A stretch of DNA of 64,000 bases from Pedobacter suwonensis. GTDB taxonomy: Bacteria; Bacteroidota; Bacteroidia; Sphingobacteriales; Sphingobacteriaceae. Below the pieces are notes generated by a model. It worked only from the letters and a program-made list of their open reading frames with translations. It had not been told where the DNA came from and ran no database searches. Below are positions 26,620 to 35,525 of the stretch, one piece after another. A program made the position numbers and the translations under genes. Location: positions 94,496 through 158,495 of the forward strand of contig NZ_FOJM01000006.1 in assembly GCF_900111825.1 (NCBI RefSeq), read 5' to 3'. Numbering within the stretch: position 1 is the first letter of the stretch; every line of letters starts with the position of its first letter.

Positions 26620-28155
26620 ATGTCTAATGAAATGCTAACCAAAATGCCCGAAAACTCCAAACTTCAAGCCCCAATCTCCAAACTTCTAATCGCTAACCGT
26701 GGCGAAATCGCTTTGCGGATTATGCGTTCGGCAAAGGAAATGGGAGTTAAAACAGTAGCTGTTTATTCTGAAGCAGACCGGAATGCGCTGCATGTGCGTT
26801 ATGCCGATGAGGCCGTATGTATTGGCCCTGCGCCCTCTAACCAGAGTTATTTGGTGGGGGAAAAGATTATAGACGCCTGTAAGCTAACAGGCGCTGAGGC
26901 CATCCACCCGGGTTATGGGTTTTTATCAGAAAATGCCAGTTTTGCACAAATGGTTGCTGATGCCGGCCTTATTCTGGTTGGTCCTTCGCCACAGGCTATG
27001 GAAACCATGGGCAATAAATTAGCTGCAAAAGCCGCAGCATTAAAATATAATATCCCGATGGTTCCCGGAACGGAAGAGGCCGTTCAGGATGTAGATGAGG
27101 CAAAGCAACGGGCCATTGAAGTTGGTTTTCCGATCTTAATCAAAGCAGCTGCAGGAGGAGGTGGTAAGGGAATGCGCATTGTGGAGCGGGCTGAAGATTT
27201 TGAAGAACAGATGCAACTTGCCGTAAGCGAAGCTACTTCGGCATTTGGCGATGGCGCAGTTTTTATCGAACGTTATGTTACCTCTCCGAGGCATATTGAA
27301 ATACAGGTTTTAGGCGATAGCCATGGTAATATCGTTCATTTATTTGAGCGTGAGTGTTCTATACAGCGCCGACACCAGAAGGTAGTAGAAGAAGCCCCCT
27401 CATCTGTGTTAACTGAAGAAATCAGGCAAAAAATGGGGCAATGTGCGGTAGATGTTGCGCGTTCTGTAAATTATACCGGAGCGGGTACAGTCGAATTTAT
27501 TCTTGATGAAAACCTCGACTTCTTTTTCCTCGAAATGAATACCCGCTTGCAGGTAGAACATCCGGTAACCGAGCTGATTACAGGCATAGATCTGATAAAA
27601 GAGCAGATCAAAATTGCTTCAGGAGAAAAATTGAGTTTTAGTCAGGATGACTTAAAAATCAGCGGACACGCCATCGAACTGAGGGTTTATGCTGAAGATC
27701 CGGCCAATAATTTCCTTCCTGATATCGGAACTTTGCAAACTTATAATACACCCAAAGGTAACGGGGTAAGGGTAGATGATGGCTTTGAGCGGGGAATGGA
27801 AATCCCTATTTATTATGATCCGATGATTGCCAAACTGGTTACTTACGGCAAAGATAGAGGAGAAGCAATGGAGCGGATGATTAGGGCTATTGAAGAATAT
27901 GATATTACCGGGATAGAGACTACTTTGGGTTTTGGTAAATTTGTAATGCAACACGAGGCTTTCAGAACAGGTAATTTTGACACACACTTTGTAGGTAAAT
28001 ACTTTAAAGCAGAAAGTTTAAAAAAGCAGGATGAAACAGAAGCACTGATTGCCGCTGTAATTGCTGCAAAACTGTTTGCTGAAAAAGAAGTGGGGTTAGG
28101 AGGTACAGCAATTAAAAATAGCTCCGATTGGAGGAAAAATAGATTAAAATATTAA
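26620..28155 (+). CDS. accC: Biotin carboxylase subunit (acetyl/propionyl-CoA carboxylase)
   Basis: 511 residues. The conserved enzyme begins at about residue 22 (SKLLIANRGEIALRIMRSAKE), followed by the ATP-grasp glycine loop AAAGGGGKGMRIV, FIERYVTSPRHIEIQVLGD and EMNTRLQVEHPVTE. It carboxylates biotin with bicarbonate and ATP. About 20 extra N-terminal residues are encoded by intergenic-repeat-like DNA, and about 45 extra residues end the protein (QDETEALIAAVIAAKLFAEK). No biotin carrier or carboxyltransferase gene is adjacent, so it may be a second, non-accBC copy. Symbol is by family. Confidence 0.9.
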   Translation: MSNEMLTKMPENSKLQAPISKLLIANRGEIALRIMRSAKEMGVKTVAVYSEADRNALHVRYADEAVCIGPAPSNQSYLVGEKIIDACKLTGAEAIHPGYGFLSENASFAQMVADAGLILVGPSPQAMETMGNKLAAKAAALKYNIPMVPGTEEAVQDVDEAKQRAIEVGFPILIKAAAGGGGKGMRIVERAEDFEEQMQLAVSEATSAFGDGAVFIERYVTSPRHIEIQVLGDSHGNIVHLFERECSIQRRHQKVVEEAPSSVLTEEIRQKMGQCAVDVARSVNYTGAGTVEFILDENLDFFFLEMNTRLQVEHPVTELITGIDLIKEQIKIASGEKLSFSQDDLKISGHAIELRVYAEDPANNFLPDIGTLQTYNTPKGNGVRVDDGFERGMEIPIYYDPMIAKLVTYGKDRGEAMERMIRAIEEYDITGIETTLGFGKFVMQHEAFRTGNFDTHFVGKYFKAESLKKQDETEALIAAVIAAKLFAEKEVGLGGTAIKNSSDWRKNRLKY

Positions 28156-28165
28156 ATAGACGAAT

Positions 28166-28260
28166 CGTCATTGCGAGAAGGCTTTTTCAGCCGACGAAGC
28201 AATCTTACACCTCTAGCTAGTAGCGAACGCATTAAGATTGCTTCGTACCTCGCAATGACG
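28166..28260. repeat. Palindromic interspersed element, TCGTCATTGCGAG type
   Basis: Outer arms CGTCATTGCGAG (28166-28177) and CTCGCAATGACG (28249-28260), inner arms CGAAGCAATCTTA (28195-28207) and TAAGATTGCTTCG (28233-28245). A 95-bp nested palindrome, starting 10 bp after accC. It resembles a REP/MITE-like element; the neighbouring 28320-28391 stretch looks like a fragment of the CGGGAATGACG type found at 31838. Confidence 0.8.
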
Positions 28261-28410
28261 ACCCTTGTTATTGTAATATGTCAATGGCAGTGAAGTGTAA
28301 TGCAGTGGAGAAATTTATCCAGGTAGATCTCTCTCCCGAACGTTCGGGACTGCTCTTCAGTTGAGGACGAACAGTTGCGCGGGAATGACGGACTTTAAAT
28401 AAATTATAAA

Positions 28411-28995
28411 ATGTTCACAGGAATTATAGAAACACTTGGCGAGATTACTGCCATTAAAAACGATCATACCAATATCCACTTTACCATATCATCGGCAATT
28501 AGCCATGAACTGAAAATTGACCAGAGCGTAGCCCATAACGGGGTATGTTTAACCGTTGTGGCTTTACGTGATGGAACGCATACGGTTACCGCAATTGATG
28601 AAACCCTTAACAAAACCAATTTAGGTGGTTTGAAAGTGGGTAGTAAAGTGAACCTTGAGCGTTGTATGCAGATGAATGCCCGCTTAGATGGTCATATTGT
28701 GCAGGGCCACGTAGACCAGACTGCGGTTTGTATAAAACGCGAAGAACTTGATGGCAGCTGGGAGTACCGTTTTAAATATGATGCCGGCGCCGGAAATGTA
28801 ACTGTAGAAAAAGGTTCAGCCTGTGTAAACGGGATCAGCTTAACTGTTGTAAATTCAGCTGATGACGAATTTTCAGTATTTATCATCCCTTATACTTTCG
28901 AACATACAAACTTACAGGAAGTTTATGTAGGCGATACGGTAAATTTGGAGTTTGATATTATCGGCAAGTATGTGGCCAGGTTGATGAATCGGTAA
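28411..28995 (+). CDS. ribE: Riboflavin synthase alpha subunit
   Basis: 194 residues, close to the usual 200. It starts MFTGIIETLGEI, the invariant N-terminus, and has two lumazine-binding repeats (about 1-90 and 95-190) with NGVCLTV in the first and NGISLTVV in the second. It dismutates two 6,7-dimethyl-8-ribityllumazines to riboflavin. It is alone; the rest of the rib pathway is not here and no FMN riboswitch is recognisable upstream, where only repeat fragments occur. Confidence 0.95.
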   Translation: MFTGIIETLGEITAIKNDHTNIHFTISSAISHELKIDQSVAHNGVCLTVVALRDGTHTVTAIDETLNKTNLGGLKVGSKVNLERCMQMNARLDGHIVQGHVDQTAVCIKREELDGSWEYRFKYDAGAGNVTVEKGSACVNGISLTVVNSADDEFSVFIIPYTFEHTNLQEVYVGDTVNLEFDIIGKYVARLMNR

Positions 28996-29139
28996 GTTAT
29001 TTATTTTAATTTTTTAAAATTTGTTCAGTCAATTTATTGACGTTGTGCCGGCGTTTATTTTCATAACAGTGCAGGATGGTTAGTTTAAAAATATTGCTGA
29101 TTATCGCATTGTTAAGATCGAAAATTAACGCTAACCAAT

Positions 29140-31782
29140 ATGAACAAAAACTTACTTGTACCCTTTACCAGTCTTATCTTATTGTTTTTATTTACAACGG
29201 ATACCTTCAGTCAGAAAGTTTCGGTAAAAGATTTAACGGTAGAGCATTTAGTTAATCCTTTAAGTGTTGATCATCCGAAACCCAGATTCAGCTGGAAAAT
29301 AATTTCGGACATCAAAAATACCAAACAGCGTAACTACGAAATCAAGCTGGGTACAACGGCCACTATTGGTAAAGTTTTATGGAAAGCAGGGGTAAGCAGT
29401 GACCAGTCTGTGCTGGTTGCCTATGACGGCCCAAAACTGTCATCGAAAACCAAATATTACTGGCAGGTTAGGGTAAAAGATAATCACGGAAACACATCCG
29501 CGTGGTCGCCGGTACAATATTTTCAAACCGGTTTAAAACCTGAAGATTGGCAGGCGAAATGGATTTCGGTAGCCGGAAAAGATACTTCGTTAGCGAGTCC
29601 ATTGTTCAGAAAAGAAATTAACCTTAACAAACGGGTAAAATCTGCATTGGTTTATATTACCGCCAAAGGCTTATATGAGGCGAGTATTAACGGCAATCGG
29701 GTTGGTAATGCGTATTTTGCCCCAGGCTGGACCAGTTATAAAGATCATATTCAATATCAGGTTTATGATGTCAAACAATCGCTGAAGACAGGTGGCAATG
29801 TAATTGGTGTTTCGCTGGGCGATGGCTGGTACAAAGGGCGTATCGGATTTAATCATCAGAAGCAATTTTATGGCGACACCAGGGCTTTGTTAATGCAGCT
29901 GGAAGTAGAATTTGCTGATGGGAGCAAAGAAACCATCGTAACAGATAATACCTGGAAAACAAGTTACGGACCCATATTAGCCGCTAATATTTATGATGGT
30001 GAAACTTATGACGCCCGTTTGGAACGCCAAGGCTGGAATAATACAGGTTTTAAAGAAGACCTGAACTGGAAGCCGGTACAGGAATTAGCCTTTGGCCCTG
30101 AAAAACTGGTTGGAATGAGCGGACCACAGGTAACCAAACATGAAGAATTTAAAGCCTTAAAAATATTTAAAACACCCAAAGGTGAAACTGTTGTTGATTT
30201 TGGTCAGAATTTAGTAGGCTGGGTAACGCTGAAAGCGAAAGGCCCGGCGGGGACAAAAATCTCCATCAGCCATGCTGAAGTATTAACCAAAGAAGGTAAT
30301 TTTTATACAACTAACCTGAGAACAGCAAGGCAACAGCATACTTATATCTTAAAGGGCGGAACTGAGCAGACATTCGAACCGCATTTTTCCTTTCAGGGCT
30401 TTAGGTATGTTAAAGTAGATGGATACCCCGGCGAACTGAGATTAGAAGACCTTACTGCAGTAGCCGTGTATTCAGACATGAAAACCACTGGAAAATTCAG
30501 CACATCTAATCCTTTGCTAAACCAGTTGCAGCACAATATTACCTGGGGGCAGAAAGGGAATTTTGTTGATGTGCCAACAGATTGTCCGCAGAGAGACGAA
30601 CGTTTAGGCTGGACCGGCGATGCCCAGGCGTTTGCTTTAACTGCCGCATATAATATGGATGTATCGGGCTTTTTTACCAAATGGCTAAAAGATGTTGCTG
30701 CAGATCAGCTCCCCAATGGTAGTGTTCCTTTTGTGATACCAAATGTATTGACACAGAATGATGCAGGTTCTGCCGGATGGGCCGATGTAGCCACCATTGT
30801 TTCATGGGATATGTATGTATCATATGGCGACAAAGGAATACTGGAAACACAGTACAACAGCATGAAAAAATGGGTAGATTATATTTCTTCAGTAGCAAAA
30901 AATAACCTCTGGAATACGGGCTTCCACTTTGGCGATTGGTTATTTTACCGGCCTAATGATGATAACGACGGTCGTGCAGCTGTGACTGATAAGTATATGA
31001 TTGCCCAAACATTTTATGCACATTCAACCCAGTTGCTGATTAATGCGGCAAAGGTATTAGGTAAAACGGAAGATGTAGTGAAGTACCAGGCACTTTTAGA
31101 TCAGATTAAAGCGGCTTACCTCAAAGAAAATATGACACCAAGCGGCAAATTGGTTTCTGCTACGCAAACAGCATATGTTTTAGCGTTGCAATTCGATATG
31201 CTGCCCGAAAATTTACGCGCACAGGCTGCGCAAAGATTGGTGGATAATGTAAAAGATTACGGCAACCACCTCACCACGGGTTTTTTAGGCACCCCATACC
31301 TGTGCCATGTACTGAGCCGTTTTGGGCATGAAGACGTAGCTTATGACTTATTATTGCAGGAAAGTTATCCTTCCTGGTTATATCCGGTTAAAATGGGAGC
31401 TACCACCATCTGGGAACGTTGGGATGGTATTAAACCGGATGGCTCATTTCAAACCGCAGATATGAACTCTTTTAACCATTATGCTTATGGCGCCATTGGC
31501 GATTGGATGTATAAAAACATAGCAGGCATCAACCCGGTTGTTACAAGGCCTGGCTATAAAGACATTTTGATCGCGCCCAGACCTGGAGGTAAGTTAACCA
31601 GTGCTTCAGCAGCGCTGGAAACGGTGTATGGAACGATAAAATCTTCCTGGACTTTAACTGATGGAACCTTTAAACTGGACGTAACAGTTCCCGCCAATGC
31701 CTCCGCAACCGTTGTACTGCCTGGTGCCCTAAAAAAAGAAGAGATCGGCTCCGGGAGTTACCATTTTGAAAGTAAATATTAA
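29140..31782 (+). CDS. Secreted alpha-L-rhamnosidase (GH78)
   Basis: 880 residues. A signal peptide (1-24, ending TFSQ) precedes Fn3-like and beta-sandwich N-terminal domains, the (alpha/alpha)6 catalytic barrel with the family signature VPTDCPQRDERLGWTGDAQ (about 478-496), a general-acid region TIWERWDG, and a C-terminal beta-sandwich. It releases terminal L-rhamnose from plant glycans or flavonoid glycosides, probably in the periplasm. It is a solitary gene without SusC/D or other glycosidases, so not a complete polysaccharide utilisation locus. Confidence 0.93.
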   Translation: MNKNLLVPFTSLILLFLFTTDTFSQKVSVKDLTVEHLVNPLSVDHPKPRFSWKIISDIKNTKQRNYEIKLGTTATIGKVLWKAGVSSDQSVLVAYDGPKLSSKTKYYWQVRVKDNHGNTSAWSPVQYFQTGLKPEDWQAKWISVAGKDTSLASPLFRKEINLNKRVKSALVYITAKGLYEASINGNRVGNAYFAPGWTSYKDHIQYQVYDVKQSLKTGGNVIGVSLGDGWYKGRIGFNHQKQFYGDTRALLMQLEVEFADGSKETIVTDNTWKTSYGPILAANIYDGETYDARLERQGWNNTGFKEDLNWKPVQELAFGPEKLVGMSGPQVTKHEEFKALKIFKTPKGETVVDFGQNLVGWVTLKAKGPAGTKISISHAEVLTKEGNFYTTNLRTARQQHTYILKGGTEQTFEPHFSFQGFRYVKVDGYPGELRLEDLTAVAVYSDMKTTGKFSTSNPLLNQLQHNITWGQKGNFVDVPTDCPQRDERLGWTGDAQAFALTAAYNMDVSGFFTKWLKDVAADQLPNGSVPFVIPNVLTQNDAGSAGWADVATIVSWDMYVSYGDKGILETQYNSMKKWVDYISSVAKNNLWNTGFHFGDWLFYRPNDDNDGRAAVTDKYMIAQTFYAHSTQLLINAAKVLGKTEDVVKYQALLDQIKAAYLKENMTPSGKLVSATQTAYVLALQFDMLPENLRAQAAQRLVDNVKDYGNHLTTGFLGTPYLCHVLSRFGHEDVAYDLLLQESYPSWLYPVKMGATTIWERWDGIKPDGSFQTADMNSFNHYAYGAIGDWMYKNIAGINPVVTRPGYKDILIAPRPGGKLTSASAALETVYGTIKSSWTLTDGTFKLDVTVPANASATVVLPGALKKEEIGSGSYHFESKY

Positions 31783-31837
31783 TCGCTAATATTGCAGCTT
31801 TGTAAGGAGACATCGTGAATATTTTTTTACAGGAAGT

Positions 31838-31906
31838 CGTCATTCCCAACTTGATTGGGAATCCTAATGCATTTGCTTTAAGATTCCCGTCTGCGCGGGA
31901 ATGACG
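31838..31906. repeat. Palindromic interspersed element, CGTCATTCCC type
   Basis: Outer arms CGTCATTCCC (31838-31847) and GGGAATGACG (31897-31906), inner arms GGGAATC (31857-31863) and GATTCCC (31882-31888). It shares the CGTCA...TGACG ends with the elements at 28166 and 35335. Confidence 0.8.
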
Positions 31907-31953
31907 ATTTAGATTAACGATGATAAGGCCTTTATCAGATGCTAAAAAAATAA

Positions 31954-32415
31954 ATGTACAGTAAAGAAGAGTCGGCCCGTTTACGTCAACAGTTTTGGAT
32001 CAGTTTTGGGCAATACATGAAGCCTGTGCCATCAGCGAGCGGTTCGACAGTAAACTGGACCAACTATAAAACCGGTGTGAAGAACATCTTCTTTAAGATG
32101 GATGTTGATGGCAAAAAAGCCTTCATCAGCATTCAGCTTTCTCATCCTGATCCCGATATCAGGCATCTTATTTTCGAACAGTTTGAAGAATTTAAACGTT
32201 TATTTACCAACACATTGAACGAAGAATGGGAATGGATTAAAGACGCAACCGATGATTTCGGTAAAACGGTATCTAAGATTTCCATCGGCATCGCTGGGGT
32301 GAGCATCTTTAATCAACAACATTGGCCAACCTTAATTTCCTTTTTTAAACCACGAATAATCGCCCTGGACGAATTTTGGGATAACGTAAAACCTGTTTTC
32401 GAAGATCTGGTTTAA
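31954..32415 (+). CDS. DUF4268 domain-containing protein
   Basis: 153 residues that match the DUF4268 pattern: an N-terminal LRQQFWISFGQYM helix, FFKMDVDGKKAFISIQL strands and a C-terminal ISFFKPRIIALDEFWDNVKPVF helix. The family is found alone or attached to restriction-like proteins, and its function is unknown. Its stop overlaps the end of the convergent TPR gene by 4 bp. Solitary, with no nuclease gene nearby. Confidence 0.85.
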   Translation: MYSKEESARLRQQFWISFGQYMKPVPSASGSTVNWTNYKTGVKNIFFKMDVDGKKAFISIQLSHPDPDIRHLIFEQFEEFKRLFTNTLNEEWEWIKDATDDFGKTVSKISIGIAGVSIFNQQHWPTLISFFKPRIIALDEFWDNVKPVFEDLV

Positions 32416-33566
32416 TTGGTCAGTTTGAGTTGTTCAATCCTGCTTTTTGAGAATTTAATCTCTTCTTTATCATCCGTTGGACTGGGCTTGCTTTTTATAT
32501 AAAGATTATAGTATTTGAGTGCATTTTTGCCTTGTTTTAAACTGGTGTCATAGAATACGGCCAGGCGATAATACAATGTGGGAGTAGCTTTAAATTGCAA
32601 CCCTTTTTTATAAGCCGTGCCTGCCAGCGCAAATTGTTTATTTTCTTCATAGACCAATCCCAATAAGGCATAATAACTGGAGGTATTGGGCGAGATGCCT
32701 GCATCGATGGTTTTCTGAGAATAAAGTGCTGACTGGTGATAATCTTTTAAAGCGCGGTAACTTAATGATGTGTAGTATAAGGTAGCTTCGTTCTCCATCT
32801 TCATCTCTTCCAGCTGTTTAAAAAGCGTTATCGCTTTTTGATACTTTTTGGTATAGTAGTAGGCTTTTGCGGTGTCCTTTATTACTCCTGCATCTGCATT
32901 ATCTTTCAATAATTTCTCACCTGATGCGATCACCTCACCATATTTTTTCAGCTGGTTGGCAATAGGCAGTTTAGCTCTTTGAAGTACCAGGTTATCACTA
33001 TCACCATTAATGGCAATATTGAGTACCTGATAAGCTTTTTCGTATTGCTGATAGCTGGTATGCATTTCAGCAAGGTCCGCGGCAACATCGCCTTCCAGTG
33101 GATTAATAAAGTTAGCTTTTAAAAGGTAGTTGAGTTTGAGCGAGTCATCTTGCGGAGAATTGTACAGATTGGCCAATAGTTTATATACATTGAAATTACT
33201 GCTGTCTATCTTTACAATTTCGCCATAATACAGTTTGGCTTTTTCGGTACTGCCTCTTTTAGTATTAATGTTACCAAGACTAAAAAGAATGGATAGGTTA
33301 TGGGGCTGTAAGGTATTGGCCTTGCTATAAAATTTTTCTGCTTCTGCATTATTACCAGCCATTAAAAAACAATAACCCATTTGGCTTAGGATTTTAAAAT
33401 CATTTACTTCATCTCCATAAGTATTTTTCAGGTACTGTGCTGCATCTGCATAGCGTTGGTTTTGATAAAGGTCGAAGAGCTTCTCCTTATCTACCGTTTT
33501 TGCATCCTGTGCATAACTTGTTAAAGCTAAAAGGAATAAGACCAATAGCGTAAATGGGTTTTTCAT
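32412..33566 (-). CDS. Secreted/periplasmic TPR-repeat protein
   Basis: 384 residues with a signal peptide (1-19, ending SYAQ) and about eight to nine tetratricopeptide repeats across residues 25-370, e.g. LSQMGYCFLMAGNNAEAEKFYSKA and YYRLAVFYDTSLKQGKNALKYY. TPR solenoids are protein-protein scaffolds, and many in Bacteroidetes are periplasmic. No partner is identifiable. The gene is monocistronic and convergent with DUF4268. Confidence 0.88.
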   Translation of the reverse strand: MKNPFTLLVLFLLALTSYAQDAKTVDKEKLFDLYQNQRYADAAQYLKNTYGDEVNDFKILSQMGYCFLMAGNNAEAEKFYSKANTLQPHNLSILFSLGNINTKRGSTEKAKLYYGEIVKIDSSNFNVYKLLANLYNSPQDDSLKLNYLLKANFINPLEGDVAADLAEMHTSYQQYEKAYQVLNIAINGDSDNLVLQRAKLPIANQLKKYGEVIASGEKLLKDNADAGVIKDTAKAYYYTKKYQKAITLFKQLEEMKMENEATLYYTSLSYRALKDYHQSALYSQKTIDAGISPNTSSYYALLGLVYEENKQFALAGTAYKKGLQFKATPTLYYRLAVFYDTSLKQGKNALKYYNLYIKSKPSPTDDKEEIKFSKSRIEQLKLTN

Positions 33567-33695
33567 AACTGATGATTTTTAACTAAATTATTAGTTATTT
33601 TTATTAGTTCCAAATCGGCGGGTAAAAAACCGAGAAATAAAACAAAAACTATACAAAGGGGTTTATAAGGAATAGTTTAACTAAAATAAGAACCT

Positions 33696-33992
33696 ATGAA
33701 TACTTTAAAGAAGTTTGAATTAATGGAGAAGATTGTGCGTGAATTGGAAGATTTGCAAAATTCTAAGCAGGCACTTATTCAGAAAATTGCGAAGATTGAA
33801 GTAGATAATATTGAATTAGGCGATAGCCGTCTGGAAAAAGACTTGCCAGAAATTCATCAAAACTTAGCTGATAACTTAGAAACTATTTCGGGAATTTTAG
33901 ATTATTTTGCAGGTAAAACCCAAAACTTTGGTGATAAAAATAATATTGATTCTTTAAAAGAACAGGAAGCCATTAACAATGCCACCGGCTAA
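33696..33992 (+). CDS. Small coiled-coil protein, unknown
   Basis: 98 residues, mostly charged heptad-like helix (about 5-75, KKFELMEKIVRELEDLQNSKQALIQK). No signal or membrane segment. It ends 12 bp before the porin-family gene and may be cotranscribed with it. I do not recognise a family. The reading frame is supported by position, a good start and coiled-coil composition. Confidence 0.65.
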   Translation: MNTLKKFELMEKIVRELEDLQNSKQALIQKIAKIEVDNIELGDSRLEKDLPEIHQNLADNLETISGILDYFAGKTQNFGDKNNIDSLKEQEAINNATG

Positions 33993-34004
33993 ATTTAATT
34001 GTAT

Positions 34005-34595
34005 ATGAAATTTTTATCATTAACTGTTGCCTTTTTACTGGTTGGCTTATTTGCCAGCGCACAGGTACTGCCATCGTTCCAGCTGGGTGTTAAAGCTGGT
34101 GCAAATTTTTCGAAATTTGATAGTGAAAACACTTTTAACAGCAACAACCGTACTGGTTTTTATGGCGGCCTTTGGGCCAGGGTAGGTGCTGCAGGCGTTT
34201 ATTTTCAACCTGAGCTTTACCTGTCAGGAAAAAAAGCAGATTTGGTAAGTGATGCAACAGGAGAGGTAAACAAAGTGCGCTTTACCAGCTTAGATGTGCC
34301 TTTATTGGTAGGTACAAAGTTTGGTGCAGCTGGTGTAGGACTTCGTTTGAACACGGGACCAATGTTCTCGCTGATATTAGATGAAAACCAAAGCTTTGGT
34401 CAGGCGGCAGGAAATGTTTTCCGTGCCGACTTTAAAAATCAGGCCCTGGCCTGGCAATTTGGAGCAGGTTTAGATCTTAAAAAGCTGAGTTTTGATGCCC
34501 GTTATGAGTTGGGACTTTCTAAAATTAATAAGGCTGGTTATCCAGGTACTAAACTGAATTTATTTACAATCGGTTTTGGTTATAGAATTTTATAA
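34005..34595 (+). CDS. Outer-membrane beta-barrel (porin family) protein
   Basis: 196 residues from the ATG at 34005; a TTG six bases earlier is not needed. A signal peptide (1-19, ending ASAQ) is followed by alternating strands of an eight-stranded-type PorT/OmpW-like barrel, starting FQLGVKAGANFSKFD and ending LNLFTIGFGYRIL with a terminal aromatic motif. It is likely an outer-membrane protein of unknown cargo. It forms a short plus-strand pair with the coiled-coil gene and is closed by a terminator. Confidence 0.87.
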   Translation: MKFLSLTVAFLLVGLFASAQVLPSFQLGVKAGANFSKFDSENTFNSNNRTGFYGGLWARVGAAGVYFQPELYLSGKKADLVSDATGEVNKVRFTSLDVPLLVGTKFGAAGVGLRLNTGPMFSLILDENQSFGQAAGNVFRADFKNQALAWQFGAGLDLKKLSFDARYELGLSKINKAGYPGTKLNLFTIGFGYRIL

Positions 34596-34615
34596 AAAAT
34601 CAATCTAAAAAATGG

Positions 34616-34646
34616 AAGGTGTTTATTTCTAATAAACACCTTTTTT
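34616..34646 (+). terminator. Intrinsic terminator after the porin-family gene
   Basis: AAGGTGTTTATT (34616-34627) and AATAAACACCTT (34631-34642), 12-bp perfect stem with a 3-nt loop and a following T-run. Confidence 0.92.
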
Positions 34647-34727
34647 ATGCCTGATACTTTCGTCTTCGATCCCCAATAGAGCCCATATCAGTTTCATGGA
34701 ATAATTTGCTTTTTTAAAATAGTTGTT

Positions 34728-34735
34728 TATATTTG
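34728..34735 (+). promoter_or_regulatory. -7 promoter box of ohr
   Basis: TATATTTG matches the Bacteroidetes TAnnTTTG consensus, 47 bp before the ohr ATG. The predicted transcription start falls in the direct-repeat operator that follows. Confidence 0.65.
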
Positions 34736-34736
34736 T

Positions 34737-34763
34737 ATCGTAAGCGATATAATCGTTTGCGAT
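34737..34763. promoter_or_regulatory. Putative OhrR operator: two ATCGnnnnCGAT sites
   Basis: ATCGTAAGCGAT (34737-34748) and ATCGTTTGCGAT (34752-34763) are two short palindromes in tandem, placed just after the -7 box and before ohr. Binding here by the MarR-type OhrR encoded downstream would block transcription. A degenerate relative (AAGCAAATAATCG, 35443-35455) lies before ohrR. Confidence 0.55.
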
Positions 34764-34782
34764 TAAAATCAAAAAAAATAAT

Positions 34783-35202
34783 ATGAAAACGTTATATGAA
34801 ACAAGCGCTACGGTAACCGGCGGACGTAATGGAAAAATAACAAGTGAAAATGGAGTTCTGGAACTTGAAGTGAGAATGCCAAAAGAGCTGGGTGGTAATG
34901 GCGGGGAATATACCAATCCGGAACAGCTTTTTGCGGCGGGTTATGCCGCTTGCTTTGATAGTGCATTAAACTTAGTGATGCATCAGGATAAGGTTAAACC
35001 TGAAGAACCGTCTTCAGTAAAAGCAAGTGTATCGCTGCATCCTGATGAAAAAGGTGGCTTCAAATTAGGCGTTTTGTTACAAGTGCGGATTCCGGGAATA
35101 GAAACTACACAAGCGCAGCAATTGGTAGAAAAAGCACATGCGATATGCCCATACTCAAATGCAACGCGTGGTAATATTGATGTTAAACTGGAAGTGATTT
35201 AA
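34783..35202 (+). CDS. ohr: Organic hydroperoxide resistance protein Ohr (OsmC family)
   Basis: 139 residues, normal length. The two active-site cysteines are Cys57 in AAGYAACFDSAL and Cys122 in HAICPYSNATRG; VTGGRNGKI at the N-terminus is typical of Ohr rather than OsmC. It reduces organic hydroperoxides using a dithiol. The promoter and operator upstream, and the ohrR gene 324 bp downstream, form the familiar peroxide-sensing pair. Confidence 0.95.
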   Translation: MKTLYETSATVTGGRNGKITSENGVLELEVRMPKELGGNGGEYTNPEQLFAAGYAACFDSALNLVMHQDKVKPEEPSSVKASVSLHPDEKGGFKLGVLLQVRIPGIETTQAQQLVEKAHAICPYSNATRGNIDVKLEVI

Positions 35203-35522
35203 TTATTGACTCCAGCATGGAACAAGTGTTAGGTGGAGTGTCATTCCAACTACAGTGTTCCAAAGCAAATTTTTTAACCTGAGCTCGATTAATAATCTGT
35301 TCTGAAGATGTTTATGGGCGTTTTTATTTTCTGGTCGTCACCCTGAATTTATTTCAGGGTCTATCTCGTATAAAAGATGCTGAAATAAATTCAGCATGAC
35401 GATATCGTCATTATAAACATTTAAAAATAGACTATTTATATTAAGCAAATAATCGAACTCAGGTTTTTAGGATGAGAGAAAATGATTTATTTAGCTGAAG
35501 ATTTTATTGTTAAAGAAAATAA
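35203..35522. other. Intergenic region holding a palindromic repeat and the ohrR promoter
   Basis: About 320 bp between ohr and ohrR. It contains the palindromic element at 35335-35402 and AT-rich DNA before ohrR. No gene or terminator with a T-tract is visible. Confidence 0.5.
35335..35402. repeat. Palindromic interspersed element, TCGTCACCC type
   Basis: Ends TCGTCA (35335-35340) and TGACGA (35397-35402), inner exact arms CTGAATTTATTTCAG (35343-35357) and CTGAAATAAATTCAG (35380-35394). Third member of the CGTCA-ended class in the window. Confidence 0.8.
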
Positions 35523-35525
35523 GTG

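Noticed and set aside
28261..28410. An FMN riboswitch before riboflavin synthase.
   Set aside because: No conserved FMN-aptamer elements; the segment reads as repeat fragments.
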